DNA of 64,000 bases from NCBI GenBank assembly GCA_024305405.1, contig JAKNDB010000107.1, positions 868,001-932,000 of the forward strand, in the 5' to 3' direction. How positions within the stretch are numbered: position 1 is the stretch's first letter; each line of letters starts with the position of its first letter. The position numbers and the translations under genes were made by a program. Shown here piece by piece: positions 25,345-38,387 of this stretch. Source of the DNA: Dirofilaria immitis. Lineage: Eukaryota; Nematoda; Chromadorea; Rhabditida; Onchocercidae. The notes beneath the pieces were generated by a model. That model made no database searches, was not told where the DNA came from, and was given only the letters and a program-made list of their open reading frames with translations.

Positions 25345-28300
25345 TTCGAAGTATTTTTTTTTGTGGAGCATTCACTTATTTCTTTTGAATTCGAATTATT
25401 GATACCTTAACATTTTTCTCATAAGTTTATGAGGAAATCCTATCAAAGACAACAAACATCATATAGCTAAAAATTGGTTGAAAAGGTATAAGAACTAAGA
25501 GTTAAAAATTAAAAGTAGGGAAGGGCTAAAAGAAAAGAAGACCTTACTTCTTTCTTGTTAGCAGTGTTTGGGCATTCTTAATTATTGAAATCTTTGCGCT
25601 ATCTTCATGCATCTAGAATTTAATATATTCTAGAATGTTCCATCACTGATTTGTTGAAAATTTGTTATTTTTGATATATTTGATATTTTTCACTTATTAC
25701 ATATCGCATTGCTTATCGTGAGAGATAGTGATATTTTCATTTTTTGTTTGCCTATTATAAGCAAAAATGATTTTTGTGGCCTATAAAATCCTTCTATTCC
25801 GTTGATTCTTCACTGCTAAATGCTTCTTATCAGTGAAAAATAATAATCATTCGTGAAAAATAATAATCATTCGTGTTGAAAAAAGATGGATCTGGCAATG
25901 CTCCGGTAGTTTCCTAATATATTCGAAATCATAAGAGTTCAATAAGTGTCTATGAAGCTTTAGACAAAAGTTAAAATTATTGCCTTCCCTTTTCAATGTC
26001 AATATTTCTTGTAACAATCAGTGAAACGACCAATGCAACCTTTTAACTGGATTACGAAATGGTTTTAGTGAAATGCTGGAATAAACAGCGTTGTATATGA
26101 TGTAGGGAGTACTAAGGAGATAAAGAACTGCATTATGAAAATTCGGCATTGTTCCATTCTTCTTCCTCCTACCAGTCACAATTTCGAGCACCTCATGCCA
26201 GATTCCACAAGTAATCGTCTGCAATTTTAGAGAACTATTAAACTGCGCGCAAATATTCCGCTATCGTCGTTGATATCTAAAACATATCATTCTATCTAAG
26301 CTTGCTTTTTTTTTATGAATTAAGATGTTGTCGATTGCATCAAGTAGATTTAAATATTCCAGTTTTGTTTTTGTTATACAAAGACTTATTGAGCATTTAA
26401 TCAATATAAATTGTAGAAAACTAGAAATATTGCAAGGAACATTTTCTGGGCATAGAATGGGATGATCCATTTTGCTGTATTTTTAAAATTATTGGAAGTA
26501 AACAAAGATTTCACTTTGTTTTATCATTACTATCAGAAATGACTATTTCTAAAGGATTAAAAATTTTTGCTTCATCAATTAGTTGTTTAGACGGAGCATT
26601 AATGAAATTCTTATTTTGAAATGAATATATACCATGCATCAAATTTTTATTCTTTCTGATTTACGCATAAAAATTTTTTTCTTAATTTCTTTCAATAAGC
26701 AAATTTGCTTGAAAACTAAAATAAAGTAATTTGAGAAATAGGAAGTTAAATTTGAAAGGACTATAAAAGAGAAGTAATTGAAATTAGAGTCATCTACTCC
26801 GCACATCATACTAGACGGAAGATTTGATGGCAATGAAAATTGATGACTAAAAACCAGTTCATAATTAAGACATGATTTGAAGTTTGAAAAGTCGTAATGA
26901 TTTTAAAAGGAACAATCTAAAAAAAAAAGTGCCATAGAAAAGCCTTTCTAATATTCCTAATGTAATAATAGAATGTTTTTAGCTTGAAGATTGACATTTG
27001 GATGAAATTAAGAATAGCGTTATTAAGATTAGTCTACAGAAAATATATATCAGTAGCTTAATTTTGATAAAAATCAAAGTAAATCAAATTTCTGATACAG
27101 TAATGTTGGATATTATGAAATTAAAAAAGGCCAGATTTTTTTTCTGTCTTCAATAATTGTTACCAACTATTGTCTCAGTGACTGCTATTTATTCCCTTTC
27201 GATATTATCTTTTTCGATTTGATTTTCAATATGTAAATTTACTATGTTGTTTTTACTATGCTGTTACTGTGTTGTTTAAGTATTTAAGTTTTTGCTTATC
27301 TTTAGAACTCAGAACAAACAATCAATGTCAATAGTTTATTCTTATAATTTGAATTCACAATAAGTAATGGAACTATTGACGAAGAAGGCAGAGGAAATAA
27401 AATTACAAATTTTTGTTTTCATGTTCTCTCTATCACAGACAGCGATAACCGAAAAGTATCTATATGAAACAGCAAATAGTATTAATGGCATGCAACAGTG
27501 ATATAAATTTGATAGCAAAAGAGACTTCATCTTTTTCTTCTCTTCACTTTATCTTCCATTCAATTCCAATCCCAGTTGTAATTATTGAAAAAAAAAAGAA
27601 GAAAAAGAAAACTGATGAAAATACCTCCTATCTACCTATTGCATGCTCATACCACTTGCTCCTTTAACAAAATCTTTACCATTAATATAATATTACAATA
27701 ATATTTCTTCAGATACAAGGTTTTTCGAAAATAAACACAAGGCAAATTAACATTTCTCGGAATATTCTCTCTTTGCTTATAAAAGTGGAAAAAAACATAA
27801 AATTTGGCATAAGTAGATAGCTTCAAGCGCAATAATTAGTAAAATAATATTTTGAAAAAAAAATAAATAAATTCAAATAATTGATTGCAAATACCATGAT
27901 ATAAAATTTTCTAGCGATATCTATAAAAATTTCCAATTTTCGAATTCATTTTATAGAGATTGTTGATTTTTGGATGATATATCACTTAATGCTAATTGTC
28001 CAACTAATGCAAAAATTTTGTAACATTGAAAACTTCAAAATTTGTTAATTAGTATTTCAATTTTTACATCTTATTTCAAAATGTCAATACCAATCATTAA
28101 ACAAAAATATTCATGTTTCTCATGTACTTGATCAGCATAGAATTATAGTAGGCATTCCTATCTGGTTTGCTTCAGTTATGCCTTATATGTCAAAGTTCGA
28201 AGTTTTAACTAAGTCCTTCGAGACAATCATTGTCATGGATGACCAAGAATATCAAATTTTCCCGCACTTCAATCTACCTTACTTAAGTTAGAATCAATTT

Positions 28301-29019
28301 ACCCCGAAATTTTCTTCAAGATACCCAAAAGATTTCATCCATCAAAATCTTTTCAGAAAAATATAGGAAATAAATCGTTATTAACAAATATAAATAAATA
28401 GTTAAGAATAAATAAGATCAAATGCAAATAAAAATAAACTTGAAATATTAGAAAAAATGTTTCATACAATTTAAGCGAAAGAAACTGGAAAAACTTTTTA
28501 TGGAGTCAAAATGAAAAAGCTGAGACGAATTGACATTCAATAACAGAAAACTAAATGACTATAATTTAATAGTGGAAAATATTTTTAATAATAAAAATTA
28601 CTCTTGAAAGAGCGAGAATAATTCTGGTGAATTTCTTATGACATTCTCAGATAAAATTAATCTCAGCTATAATCTATAACTGATCATTAAGTAGAGATGA
28701 AATAAAAACTTCCGTTGCATCAAAAAGATTTAAATAAAATCAAATATTACATGCTGTGCATTTATAACATATTATTCTATTAGGATATGTTTAATTTCCC
28801 ACTGTAACTTCCTTAATTCTTTTACTTGATACCCTATTCCTAACCGATCTGCAATGGTCGATCATTCAGGATTCACTTTTAAATTTTACGGATTTCATAA
28901 ATAAAGATGATTTAAAGAAAAAGACAGGTTGAGTAAAGCCACACAACCAATTAAAAATTGATAAAAATCGGAAAAAATGGAATACTAATCATTGTGATGC
29001 ATTGAATAATTAATCACTT
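25345..29019. other. Intergenic region without recognised gene
   Basis: This region lies between two convergent genes. Minus-strand open segments at 26018-26224 and 26261-26470 have no recognisable motif or clear splice context. A 21-bp direct repeat lies at 25832-25873. Otherwise the DNA is AT-rich and uninformative. Confidence 0.45.
25832..25873. repeat. Two-copy 21-bp tandem repeat
   Basis: GTGAAAAATAATAATCATTC occurs twice head to tail in intergenic DNA. Confidence 0.8.
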
Positions 29020-30536
29020 TCAATTGTATGAAACTGGTGCAGCGTTCAATCCAGGCACATTATTACTGTTGAAGGAGTGACGTTGATATCCACGCAGAAC
29101 TCGATCTTTTAACCTGAAATTATAAAATGTCAAAGCATTCACGTAAAATGAATTAATTCCTCAGTTTTCGAGTATCTCCTCTTCCACATCACCATTCAAA
29201 TATGAAAACTAGTTGCTATCTTCTCTCAACTCAAAAAGAACGAATGAATGAGGATAAAAGATAATAATAAAATAATGCGTGATTTATTCCAAATTCTAAA
29301 AGGTCAGGAAGATAAGAGGAAATTCGAAGTAAATATGGATAAAATTTGTAGAATTCAAGTTGTGTAACAATTACTGTCGAATTACAGTTATGCAGTAACT
29401 ACTGAATGTATTAAAACAATAAAGAAAGATCAGCATATTAAGAAAATTAATGAAATTTGGGAAAAAATGAGGAACGAGTTGAAATAAAACTAAAATAAGC
29501 AATTTGCTAATAATGAAGATTATTTCAAAGAATATCATTGCAAAATTTGATAAGATTCATAAAAACGGGCTTTTGAATAGTAGCAAAAGATCCATTTTTA
29601 CCTGTCGTCACCATATTCGCAAACAATGCATTTTTATTTCGATTAAGTGCCAATAAAACTTGATATGCATGGGACGATTTCATAATTGTATTGTATGTAC
29701 AATTGCGCAGCAGTACTAAATTCACTTCGAGCCTCTGAAAACGAAATTATGAAAATCTGAGATTTTAACGAGAATTCGGACCCTGAAGTCCGCATCTTAT
29801 GTTTATAAAATGCAGTGAAAAGTGTTATAGTAGTTTCTACAAGATTCAGATATCAGCAGATCTTCGCATTGTTTAAAATTAATGAACTTCCTATACCTAT
29901 CAAAAGCTTGAGTATCTGAATGTAATTTCTGAAACCAAATAGATAAATAATTTTGCTGTAACTATAAAAACTATAAATTTGAAGGAAACAGCAACGAAAA
30001 ACGACAGTTACTGTCAACATTGATTTATGATTGAAATGATAAAAACTCACTTCAAGTGTACGTTCAACATCAGGGATATCAGCCATTTTGAAATCAACAT
30101 TTAAAAATTCGATGGACTGAATTCGCCACGCTCTAATATGAACTATACCACGAAGCAACCGTTGAAAACTAGGATAATTGGCCTGAAATAAATCGTAAGG
30201 AAAAAAGACTTTTTTCGGAAGCACGGAAAGCTTTATAAATACAAACCAAAGTAACATTAGTCCGCAACTCTGCAGCAGTGCGTAGAATATTGTTAATCAG
30301 AACAATTCAACATAAAAATAGAAAAATATATACATACAGCGAATGGACGAAGATCACATCGTGAGTGGAACTGCAAGATGAATTTACCGCTCGTTGTTTC
30401 CATGACTGATAAGCGATCAGGTGATAGGCCTACGCGATACATGTAATCAACACCGTCTAAGAATTGCTGACCCGATGTCTTCAGTAGAAGTTTCTCAGTT
30501 GCCATCGCAGTCAAACTTTTCACCAGAATCATTCCA
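29020..30536 (-). CDS. Unrecognised four-exon protein of about 184 residues
   Basis: Exons 30536-30338 (ATG at 30532), 30182-30051, 29734-29602 and 29113-29020. I do not recognise the family. The first exon reads MILVKSLTAMATEKLL and contains HSRCDLRPFA. The second holds RGIVHIRAWRIQSIEFLNV. The third has RLEVNLVLLRNCTYN and, after one added base in the run 29631-29635, the pair CIVCEYGDD, which may bind metal together with other cysteines. The last exon is basic then neutral, KDRVLRGYQRHSFN. With that base the phases agree and the length is 555 nt. The ATG lies 4 bases after a ttgttgcag acceptor, so the start may be trans-spliced, or more exons may lie upstream (a coding-like stretch ends near 30660). 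A 21-base micro-exon near 30253-30273 would also be in phase. No signal peptide is seen. Confidence 0.65.
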
Positions 30537-30959
30537 CTGCAACAAATTACAATTTTCTTTAGCTTCAGATTTAGTAATAAAGTATAGTAATAAGTCCAAT
30601 ATTTATCAGATTTGCAACAAAACAAACGTTGAGTAAAAGACGAATAGAAGTTATGAACCATCCCAAAATTATGCATTTTCCTTGCTGAGCAAGCTAACAA
30701 TCTTTTTCCACGTTCTCCATAATACAAATGATAATGCAAGTTGTCAAGAACAAAACTTTTGAAGAATACTGAGAAATGAACAGTTATAGAGAGAATGCTG
30801 CTCAGAGTGCTGTTTAGAGTGCAGAAGTGAGAAATAATGACGATAAGAGGGACACCAGGTCAGGGCTGGTCGGAGACAAAGAAATGACATGTTGTAATAA
30901 TCGCAATTAATGAGAATAGCAGAGATGAAGAAGGTATGAGATCGACCTCACCCTTCGGC

Positions 30960-30982
30960 GATGCGGCAGTTCTTCCCGCATC
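30960..30982. other. GC-rich stem-loop
   Basis: GATGCGG pairs perfectly with CCGCATC across a 9-base loop, in an otherwise AT-rich window. It lies about 430 bases upstream of the minus-strand start at 30532 and may be a promoter or leader structure. Confidence 0.35.
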
Positions 30983-32400
30983 TTTCGTTGGACCTAACTA
31001 ATAACAATGCATAACTTCACGAATCCATCAGTTTTCAAATCGGACTTCCGATATTGTCGAATCTTGACGGGCCGTGCTCCAGATGTGGCATAGTGGGATC
31101 GGTTTTCGGAATAGTGATATCCTAATTCTGATTATTGTATGATTCTGAGTGGAAGTGGGGAGGCATTCGAAATTTTTAGAGTTTACGTGTTCGCTATACG
31201 CTGTACGCTTACTACGTGTATTTGTGATGTTATTCACGTTTCTGGATATGCGTCTTTTTTTCTCCGTTGTAACGAACTTGTGGTTTCGAGTATAAAGAAG
31301 GCAAAGCAGAAAATTGAAACGGAGAAGCAATCAAAAAGAAATGAAGTACTTATGAAGAATATGCATAAATTGTCGACCGTAAACCTATTAAGAATATAAA
31401 TATATATATTTGACCAGTTTTTGCTTTGTTTTTTTCTTGATGCTTTAGGCTACGAAATGTTTAAATTTCCCTAGAGAAAGTAAAACATTTTTAGGCTGAT
31501 TAAAGCAAATAAGAAATCTACATTTTTAGTTACTGAAAGTAATCTATCGTAGACTTGTGTAGTGTAAAAGTGTTTATGAATTTACTCCGTTTCGATTAGA
31601 TGGCGGAAGTGTTCGAAATGTTTTATGATTCTTTGTAATGGAATAGGGTGTAAGAAATTTAATTTTCTTTCCTTATTCGAAGAAGAAAAATCAATAAAAA
31701 AGGAACTAAATTTATTGGTAAGTTAATTATGGCGAGAAGTTAATAATATAATCGAGTTTAACATCTTACTGATACATCTTGTCAAAACATTGAAGTTATA
31801 TTTTTGTTCATTGCGTATTTATTGTCATAAGCAAAACGTATTTTTCTTTTTTTTTGTAGCAAGGTTGCTAAATTGATAATGGATTGTTAAATTTTAATCA
31901 ATCAGCCGATTAATATTAAGATAATATGCAATAAATTTACTTTAAATTTGTTAAAATCTTCATGCAATTTACTGCTGAAATTCATTCATGCTGTCAAGAG
32001 AGTAAGATATCGATAAAGGTGTAAATCTTACTTTTTTGACGACAATAAATGGATAAAAATGAATAAAGTGATATAAATGCACTGAAGTATTTCTAATAAA
32101 ATGACTATGCAAATATTTCATTTCCATGAATGCATCGTACAGAATACAATAATCTTTTTCATTTAATATATGAAATTTACTATTTTCAAAAATTTTACTT
32201 TCTATCGAGAAATACTAATTTTATAATTTCAATTAATTTTTCATCGGAATTATTTAGTAATTGATTAATGCGATACAATTATTATTTGCATTTATTAAGT
32301 CTAGATATTGTGAAACCATTCATTAATTTATTTCGTAGTTAGACTTCAAAATTATGCCCTGAAATAGTATTTGGTAACAAAAATGATTTTTCGAGAACTT

Positions 32401-32429
32401 TCAATTCATTTCTTCAAGAAATGAATTGA
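32401..32429. repeat. Near-perfect 14-bp palindrome
   Basis: TCAATTCATTTCTT and its exact complement AAGAAATGAATTGA are separated by one base. This could extrude as a cruciform. There is no link to a neighbouring gene. Confidence 0.8.
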
Positions 32430-33944
32430 TGAAATCTTTGTATTTCTAAGTATTACTTCTTTACTTACATTTTTGTTCTTCCTATTTCCAAATGTTTTTT
32501 TCAATCTTTTCGGCTTTCAATAAAGACTAAACTTTCATGAATGATTAATATCTTCTGTCCATTTGCCTAAAGCATGGAAAAAAATAATATATGATATTTA
32601 TTCTTCAAAAAATTTGTATAGACTTTCACCAAAAAAATAAACATAATGATGGCAACAATTACATTCGCGCAAAATATTATCAGTATTGATTGGTAGTGTA
32701 TCTATGATAGTCTGAATATCAAGCGAGAATTTATAGATTAATAGAGATAAGCCACTTATTATTATTTAACAAATGTTAGATTTTGATAAACACTATCTTC
32801 TCATATTCTCTTAGTATATATACAGTTAAGAAAATTTATAGTTCGAAATTTTTTTCTTTTCACAAATTCATCACATAAATGAATTATTATTCAGGTAATA
32901 AAAACGAAAAAAATGACACGAATAAAATGATATTAAATCACTTTTGAATGCATGGATCTTTTTTTTTTTTTTCGAAATATTTGAATTCCTTAAATTGTTT
33001 CTTTAAAAAAAGTGCATATAATTTTGAGAAAATAAATATTCCGAAAATACATAAATTACAATATAAATGGTACAAATTATAAAATCTAATTTGTATTCTC
33101 GATACTATATAATGCCTAAAATATGAATATAAATCTCAATTACTATCGCAATTTTGTCTCAAATTCTAAAAATTACTTTATTGGTTTTTGAATTTTGGTA
33201 TAATTAACATCATATTGTTGACATGTTGATGATTGTAGCACAAAATATAATATGCTATCTTTTTATTGTTATCATTGATAAAAATAATGTTAACCATATC
33301 TCACAATTATTTTCAAAATGTAAAATTCTAAATGAACGCTTTTGAATTAAAAAAATTTTTTTCCATTAATGAGTATACAGATAGATTTTCCGGATTAATC
33401 GAAAGAAAATAAATGATTGAAAGAAGCTCTTATCTCGAAAAAATCAGTCTCGAAAAAAAAGAGTTTACCTGATAGTATTGAAATCCAGAATTACTACTAA
33501 AATATGTTCAACATGCCTCGATGCTGAGTGTTTAAAAAAAAAAAAAATTTATCTAAATTGATTCGCATGTCAATATAATTATGGAAATGTTTAGCGGTGT
33601 AGGAAAAAAATCTCTTGATCTATTGCTGAGATTAAGCAATTACTAGAATTGATCATCAGCAGATTGATCGATTAAATCATAGAAAGAAAGATGTGCATTT
33701 ATTTTTGAGATAATATAATCTTTGAAATAGTGAAAAGATGAATCGATAATTTAAATTAAAAAAAAGATAAGTTAAACATGAATAAGAGGAATGTGAATAT
33801 TTAATAAAATAATAATGATAATAAATTTATCAAACTAAAAATCTATCAAAAAATGCCGCAATTTTTATCATGATACAATGAATAAGTTTATGAGAATAAT
33901 ATTAAGTAGAAACTTGGCTAATTAATCGATTCAGATTTATCTCA

Positions 33945-34028
33945 TAAGTTTATTTATCTCATAGGTTTATCTCATATCTCATATTTATCTCATAGGGATA
34001 AATAAACCTTTATTTATCTCACAGGTTT
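33945..34028. repeat. Clustered TTTATCTCATA repeats
   Basis: Several degenerate copies of TTTATCTCATAG lie within about 85 bases, with variable spacing. One inverted section (GGGATAAATAAA against TTTATTTATCTC) could form a hairpin. Confidence 0.6.
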
Positions 34029-36319
34029 TAATTTCATTTCATTGCGGAATAGAAGGAAAATTAGACTAAACGCTATTATCACTTTTGATAATGAAATTTC
34101 ATTGAAAAATTCGCTTATTGTAATATCACAATATCAATTATCTTAGAATAACACCTTTACACTAATAGTTGAAACTGCTATGATAAGTATTCTGCATGTG
34201 ATAACTAACATTCAGCTATTATCACAACAATTAAAAAAATAAAATTATCTATGAAATGAAAATAGTCTCATATTCAGAAAAGTTTTAATTCCTAGTTTTT
34301 CGAGATTGTAATTTGAAACTTATGAAATCTATAAGAATACATAAAATTTATTTCCCATATTAATTGTATTTTAGTTTTGAGCATAATCGATCAATTACTT
34401 GAAAGGATTGAATAATACCATTCAATATTGAATTCATAACTTAAAAACTTTATTTTCAAACTTTAATTCATTCTTATTTCTCTTATTGCTTCTATAATAT
34501 TTGCAATTTGCATATTTAAAGCTTCTAGAAATACGAGCATTATCAATAATCTTAAAAATATGGATATTTTATTAGAATCCAAGATCAAACTAATTTTAGG
34601 TCACTAAGATCAGTAAATGAATATTGCAAGAAAGTTATGATTTGTATAATTATGATTTGTTATCACTTTTTCTTTCTTCTATTCCCTTGTTTATGATTGC
34701 AAATTGATCATAACTTATGCGCTCGAAATATTATTGTTTTTTTTCTATCGCTTATTATTTCATAACAAATGATAATAACGTACAATTTTTTGATTATATT
34801 AACAATAATCATTAACAGTTAACATGAATAAAATTATGGTTAAGATAGTGATGTTATTAGAAAGATAATGAAGAAAAAAATTAGCAATAGGAAGTTGATA
34901 ATATCATTTTTTTTTCTTTTGATAAGATTAGCAATAATGCTATTTGAAAAATTTTTGCTTTATGCTGATGATATAATCAAGCAGAATATTAAGATAGAAA
35001 TTAAATTATCAGAAAGATGTAAGATAGGATAAATTTATCAAAAATTATGTTAACTACGAATTTATGTTAATATGGTGATAATAAACATTCTTATTAATTA
35101 TTCTGCTTTATTTGCTTTCTCGCAAATTCTCATTCATTTTTAACTTATTCAGAAGCTTTTCCTTCTTCAGAAATGTTCCATCGATGTTTGATAAAATTTG
35201 ATGAAAAAATTTTCTGAAAAAGTTTATAAATAATTTATTACAACCTGTTACTTTCTTTAGAATTGTTTGATATTATTTTTAGATTGTTCCTTAAATTTCT
35301 ATGCCTATCTTTACAAACGATTCTTAGATTAACTAAATAAAATATTCTATTTAATTTTGAACTTTCTTAAATAGTTACTTCATATATCAATGATTCCATC
35401 CATTCAATCATTTATGCTATTGATTATTTGATTGATCTAAAAGCCATCGATCATTTAAGATTTATACATATCGTAAATAGCGTAGTTCATATTCAGCGTT
35501 CACTTTTCAGCAAATCTTATCGTACGATATTTTAATTTTTCTGAAATGAGCAATAAGGAATGCTCAAATTTTCGCCACGGATAGATAGTTGGTAATGCCA
35601 AATTATACGTAATTGACGTCATACGTCATCATCCGTTTATTAATTTTACTTAAGCGAGCATAGTATTCTTTGTTTTATGTTTATGAAAAGGTAGAAAACT
35701 TTCGTAAGTTATAGCATCGATGTTTAAAATGAAAATTTCGTAAATCTTTTGTCCCTTTCTTCAACTTTTTCTCGACTATTTAGAATGTAAGTAATCTAAA
35801 AGTTTAAATTTCATCTTCAGCTATGAATGAGTATTTATAAAATCCTATACTCTGTTACTCTGAGTTTTTAAATTATAATTTAACAAATCTCGCGTATTTT
35901 AAAAATTTCTTTTCACTTCTTATATCTTTCGCGGAATATCTTAATGATCTTAATTTTTTGTTTTACATATCCTGCCTAATCATTATCGCTTCACGTTCAT
36001 CGAAGATACTTATCATTTGGATTCTATCGCGCAAGATGAATTAATTGTTTCAATTATATATCGATCTTTTGGCTTGCCATTTGGATTGAAAAAATATTTC
36101 GCTATGCTGAAAATTTAAATTATATTTTCTAAAATTTTATGTAACAATAAAAATCTATCTGATTTAGATAAATAAAACATTGTCGTTTAAAATAATTTCA
36201 ATATTTCAAGAAACTATTTCATCTTAATAAAGCTAACGGTACAATTAATAAACCATTTCTCTTACTATTATTACTATTACTAATATACTATAACGATTGT
36301 TGATACTGATGTAAGATGA

Positions 36320-38308
36320 ATGATGGAACAATTTGAAATGGATGATGCCGATCAATTGGACGAAGAATGTTGGAAGGCAAATATGGAAGTAAATTGTTTT
36401 ATTTATGTGTAAAATTTTAAAACATTTTTAAATATTCAAATATTTATTTAGTTTATTGCAAAAAGTTTATATTCATATTTTGTTCCAGATAGCTCTTTTT
36501 TTTTTTTCGTTTTTTTTTTTTTAATTGAAATTTTCATTCAAATCCAAGCCATTGGCAGTTGGATAGGATTTAAAAGTTTATAATTTAAGCGAAAACTTTA
36601 TTTTAGAAAATTATGCATAATTGCAGATTGATTATACTCAAAAAGCAAAAGGAGACATTTTAGATTGGAAATTGGTAATGTTACATTTTATGTTGATCCT
36701 ACCGAAATGTCTAAGGTAAGCTACAATTTGTATAAATTTTCATTAATTTTATTGAAGTGAATGGAAGGAGAGTATTAAAGATAAATGGAAATTTTTTTAT
36801 CTAATCTTGTTGTCAAACTTAACACATATAGCAATTTTTCCTGATACTTTTCAAAATTAATTAAAATCAAAAATATATAAAATAAAATATTATATGATAG
36901 AAAATATCAGATTTTCGTATTTTTAGAAATCACGCTATTTCGAACTTCTTACAACCAGTAATTATTTCATGGAAGGAATTCGCGGTAGCAGTCGTTTATA
37001 TGAAAAGAATGATGAAATTACGTCTATGCTTCAATCAACGTGTCCTACAGTTTATGGCATATATCCACGAATTATTCGAGGTATCAGTGTTAAGTTTAAG
37101 TTCATTTAAGTTGATCATTTCAACAAACCATATTCTTTACATAATTTAATTATTTAATTCAACTCTTAGCATCTTATTACTTTTTCAATAATTCAATACA
37201 AATTTTATAACCAAATACACGATTCCATATATTCTCGAAATGAATAAATGTAGAATTTCTTGATGTAAAATTCATCAAAGAATCGCCACCTCGAAAGGTA
37301 TCAAAATAGCAGTCTCTGCTTTTCTCGAAACGGCTCAGTCTCGTGCAGCGACGGGTGGTGTGTGCAAAGGATAGGGACGTAATCAACGTGAGCTGATGAC
37401 TCACACTTACTAGGAATTCCCCAGATTAGCTATCACTACTATTCCTTAGAATGGATGACGAGAAGAAAGTAGAATTCAGAGCAGCAGAAAGAAATATGGC
37501 TATAGAATAAGAATGATAATTCGTGATACAATAAATAGTAATTAATTATTTATAGATTATTTTTTTTTTTTTTTCTGAGAGACATCATAGTTTTTGAGTA
37601 TTAACTTAATGAATTCTTTTTTAGTCCAATCAATTCCAGCACTTGCTCGTCTAGCTGATAAATATAATCTGAAAATTTTACAATTTACTTGTGAATACTT
37701 TGCGTTGAGAGCAAATTTTCAAAAATATGGAAATAATGTTTTGGTTAAGTTACTTCAGACAGCAATTATGTATAATTATGAGTAAGCATTCCTTTCTTTC
37801 TATTCATTGTTTTTGCTTATATATTTGTAAGAAATGTTTAACAAATTTCATTTATATATGTATGAGAAGATTTGTTATAGCCAACAATAATTTCGCAAAG
37901 TATTATACGAATGAATCTTTCATTTTGTGCTTATCGGAAATGAACGCTTCATGAGAATTTCCGTATGATTCTATTCGATCAGCATCGTAAAATTCATAAA
38001 ATATCAGAGGAATGATTGAATTGGACATAGTTGATTTGTTAGATTTAAGAAGCGCTTTGCAAGATATGATACATTTTCATTGCATCAACATAGTATCAGA
38101 ATGTATTTGTTCAACAAAGCAAATAATTTCAAAGTAAAAATTACTTTTTAAAGTTTTATTTATTATTTTTAGCCCAAAGCTTCAAGAAAATCTTATTAAA
38201 GAATTGACAATTCGTTCAAAATTCCCATGCAAATTAGCGGCGGATGAAATGACAAAGGAAATTTGCAATATTATCCTGTTTGTTGTTTTGATTTTATCAA
38301 GCATCTGA
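36320..38308 (+). CDS. BTB/POZ-domain protein
   Basis: Exons 36320-36388, 36627-36715, 36927-37080, 37625-37781 and 38173-38308. BTB proteins dimerise and commonly serve as substrate adaptors for CUL3 ubiquitin ligases; this role is inferred. The fold is seen as GDIFRLEIGNVTFYVDP, then KKSRYFELLTTSNYFMEGI (the 'must become strand and helix' part of BTB), and ALARLADKYNLKILQFTCEY, typical of the BTB A4/A5 helices, followed by a BACK-like helix LVKLLQTAIMYNY. The frame breaks at the T run 36658-36661; with one added base the total is 606 nt, 201 residues. The segment between IIR and VQSIPAL is shorter than in standard BTB domains, so an exon in the 540-base intron may be missing. The stop lies in the first unit of a 40-bp duplication. 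The first in-frame ATG pair at 36320 was chosen because the ATG at 36316 stops after six codons. Confidence 0.8.
37200..37460. other. GC-elevated island inside the BTB gene intron
   Basis: Much of this intronic segment, especially 37280-37420, has distinctly higher GC than flanking introns, and contains TGACTCA (an AP-1-type site) near 37397. It is open on the minus strand for about 75 codons without recognisable features. It might hold the missing BTB exon, a regulatory element or a nested RNA. None is shown. Confidence 0.3.
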
Positions 38309-38355
38309 TATTATCGTGTTTGTTGTTTTGATTTTATCAAACATCTGATATTATC
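38268..38355. repeat. 40-bp tandem duplication over the BTB stop codon
   Basis: Two copies of a 40-base unit containing TTGTTGTTTTGATTTTATCA, plus the start of a third (ATATTATC). The first copy supplies the last codons and stop of the BTB gene. The C-terminus of that protein may therefore have been created by the duplication. Confidence 0.75.
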
Positions 38356-38387
38356 TATTCAATCTATTCATTCTTTTAATCAAAATG

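Larger units (their letters stand above)
30537..36319. other. Upstream and intergenic region, no firm gene
   Basis: The part at 30830-31390 has clearly higher GC than its surroundings and looks like the promoter side of the 29020-30536 gene. It includes a GC-rich hairpin at 30960-30982 and an orphan plus-strand open segment of 86 codons (31139-31399) with a charged C-terminal half and no known motif. From 31400 to 36319 I see only AT-rich DNA with small repeats and a palindrome. Confidence 0.4.

Noticed and set aside
26018..26470. Two minus-strand open segments as receptor exons
   Set aside because: A short hydrophobic patch only; no receptor motif and no phase-compatible splice sites between them.
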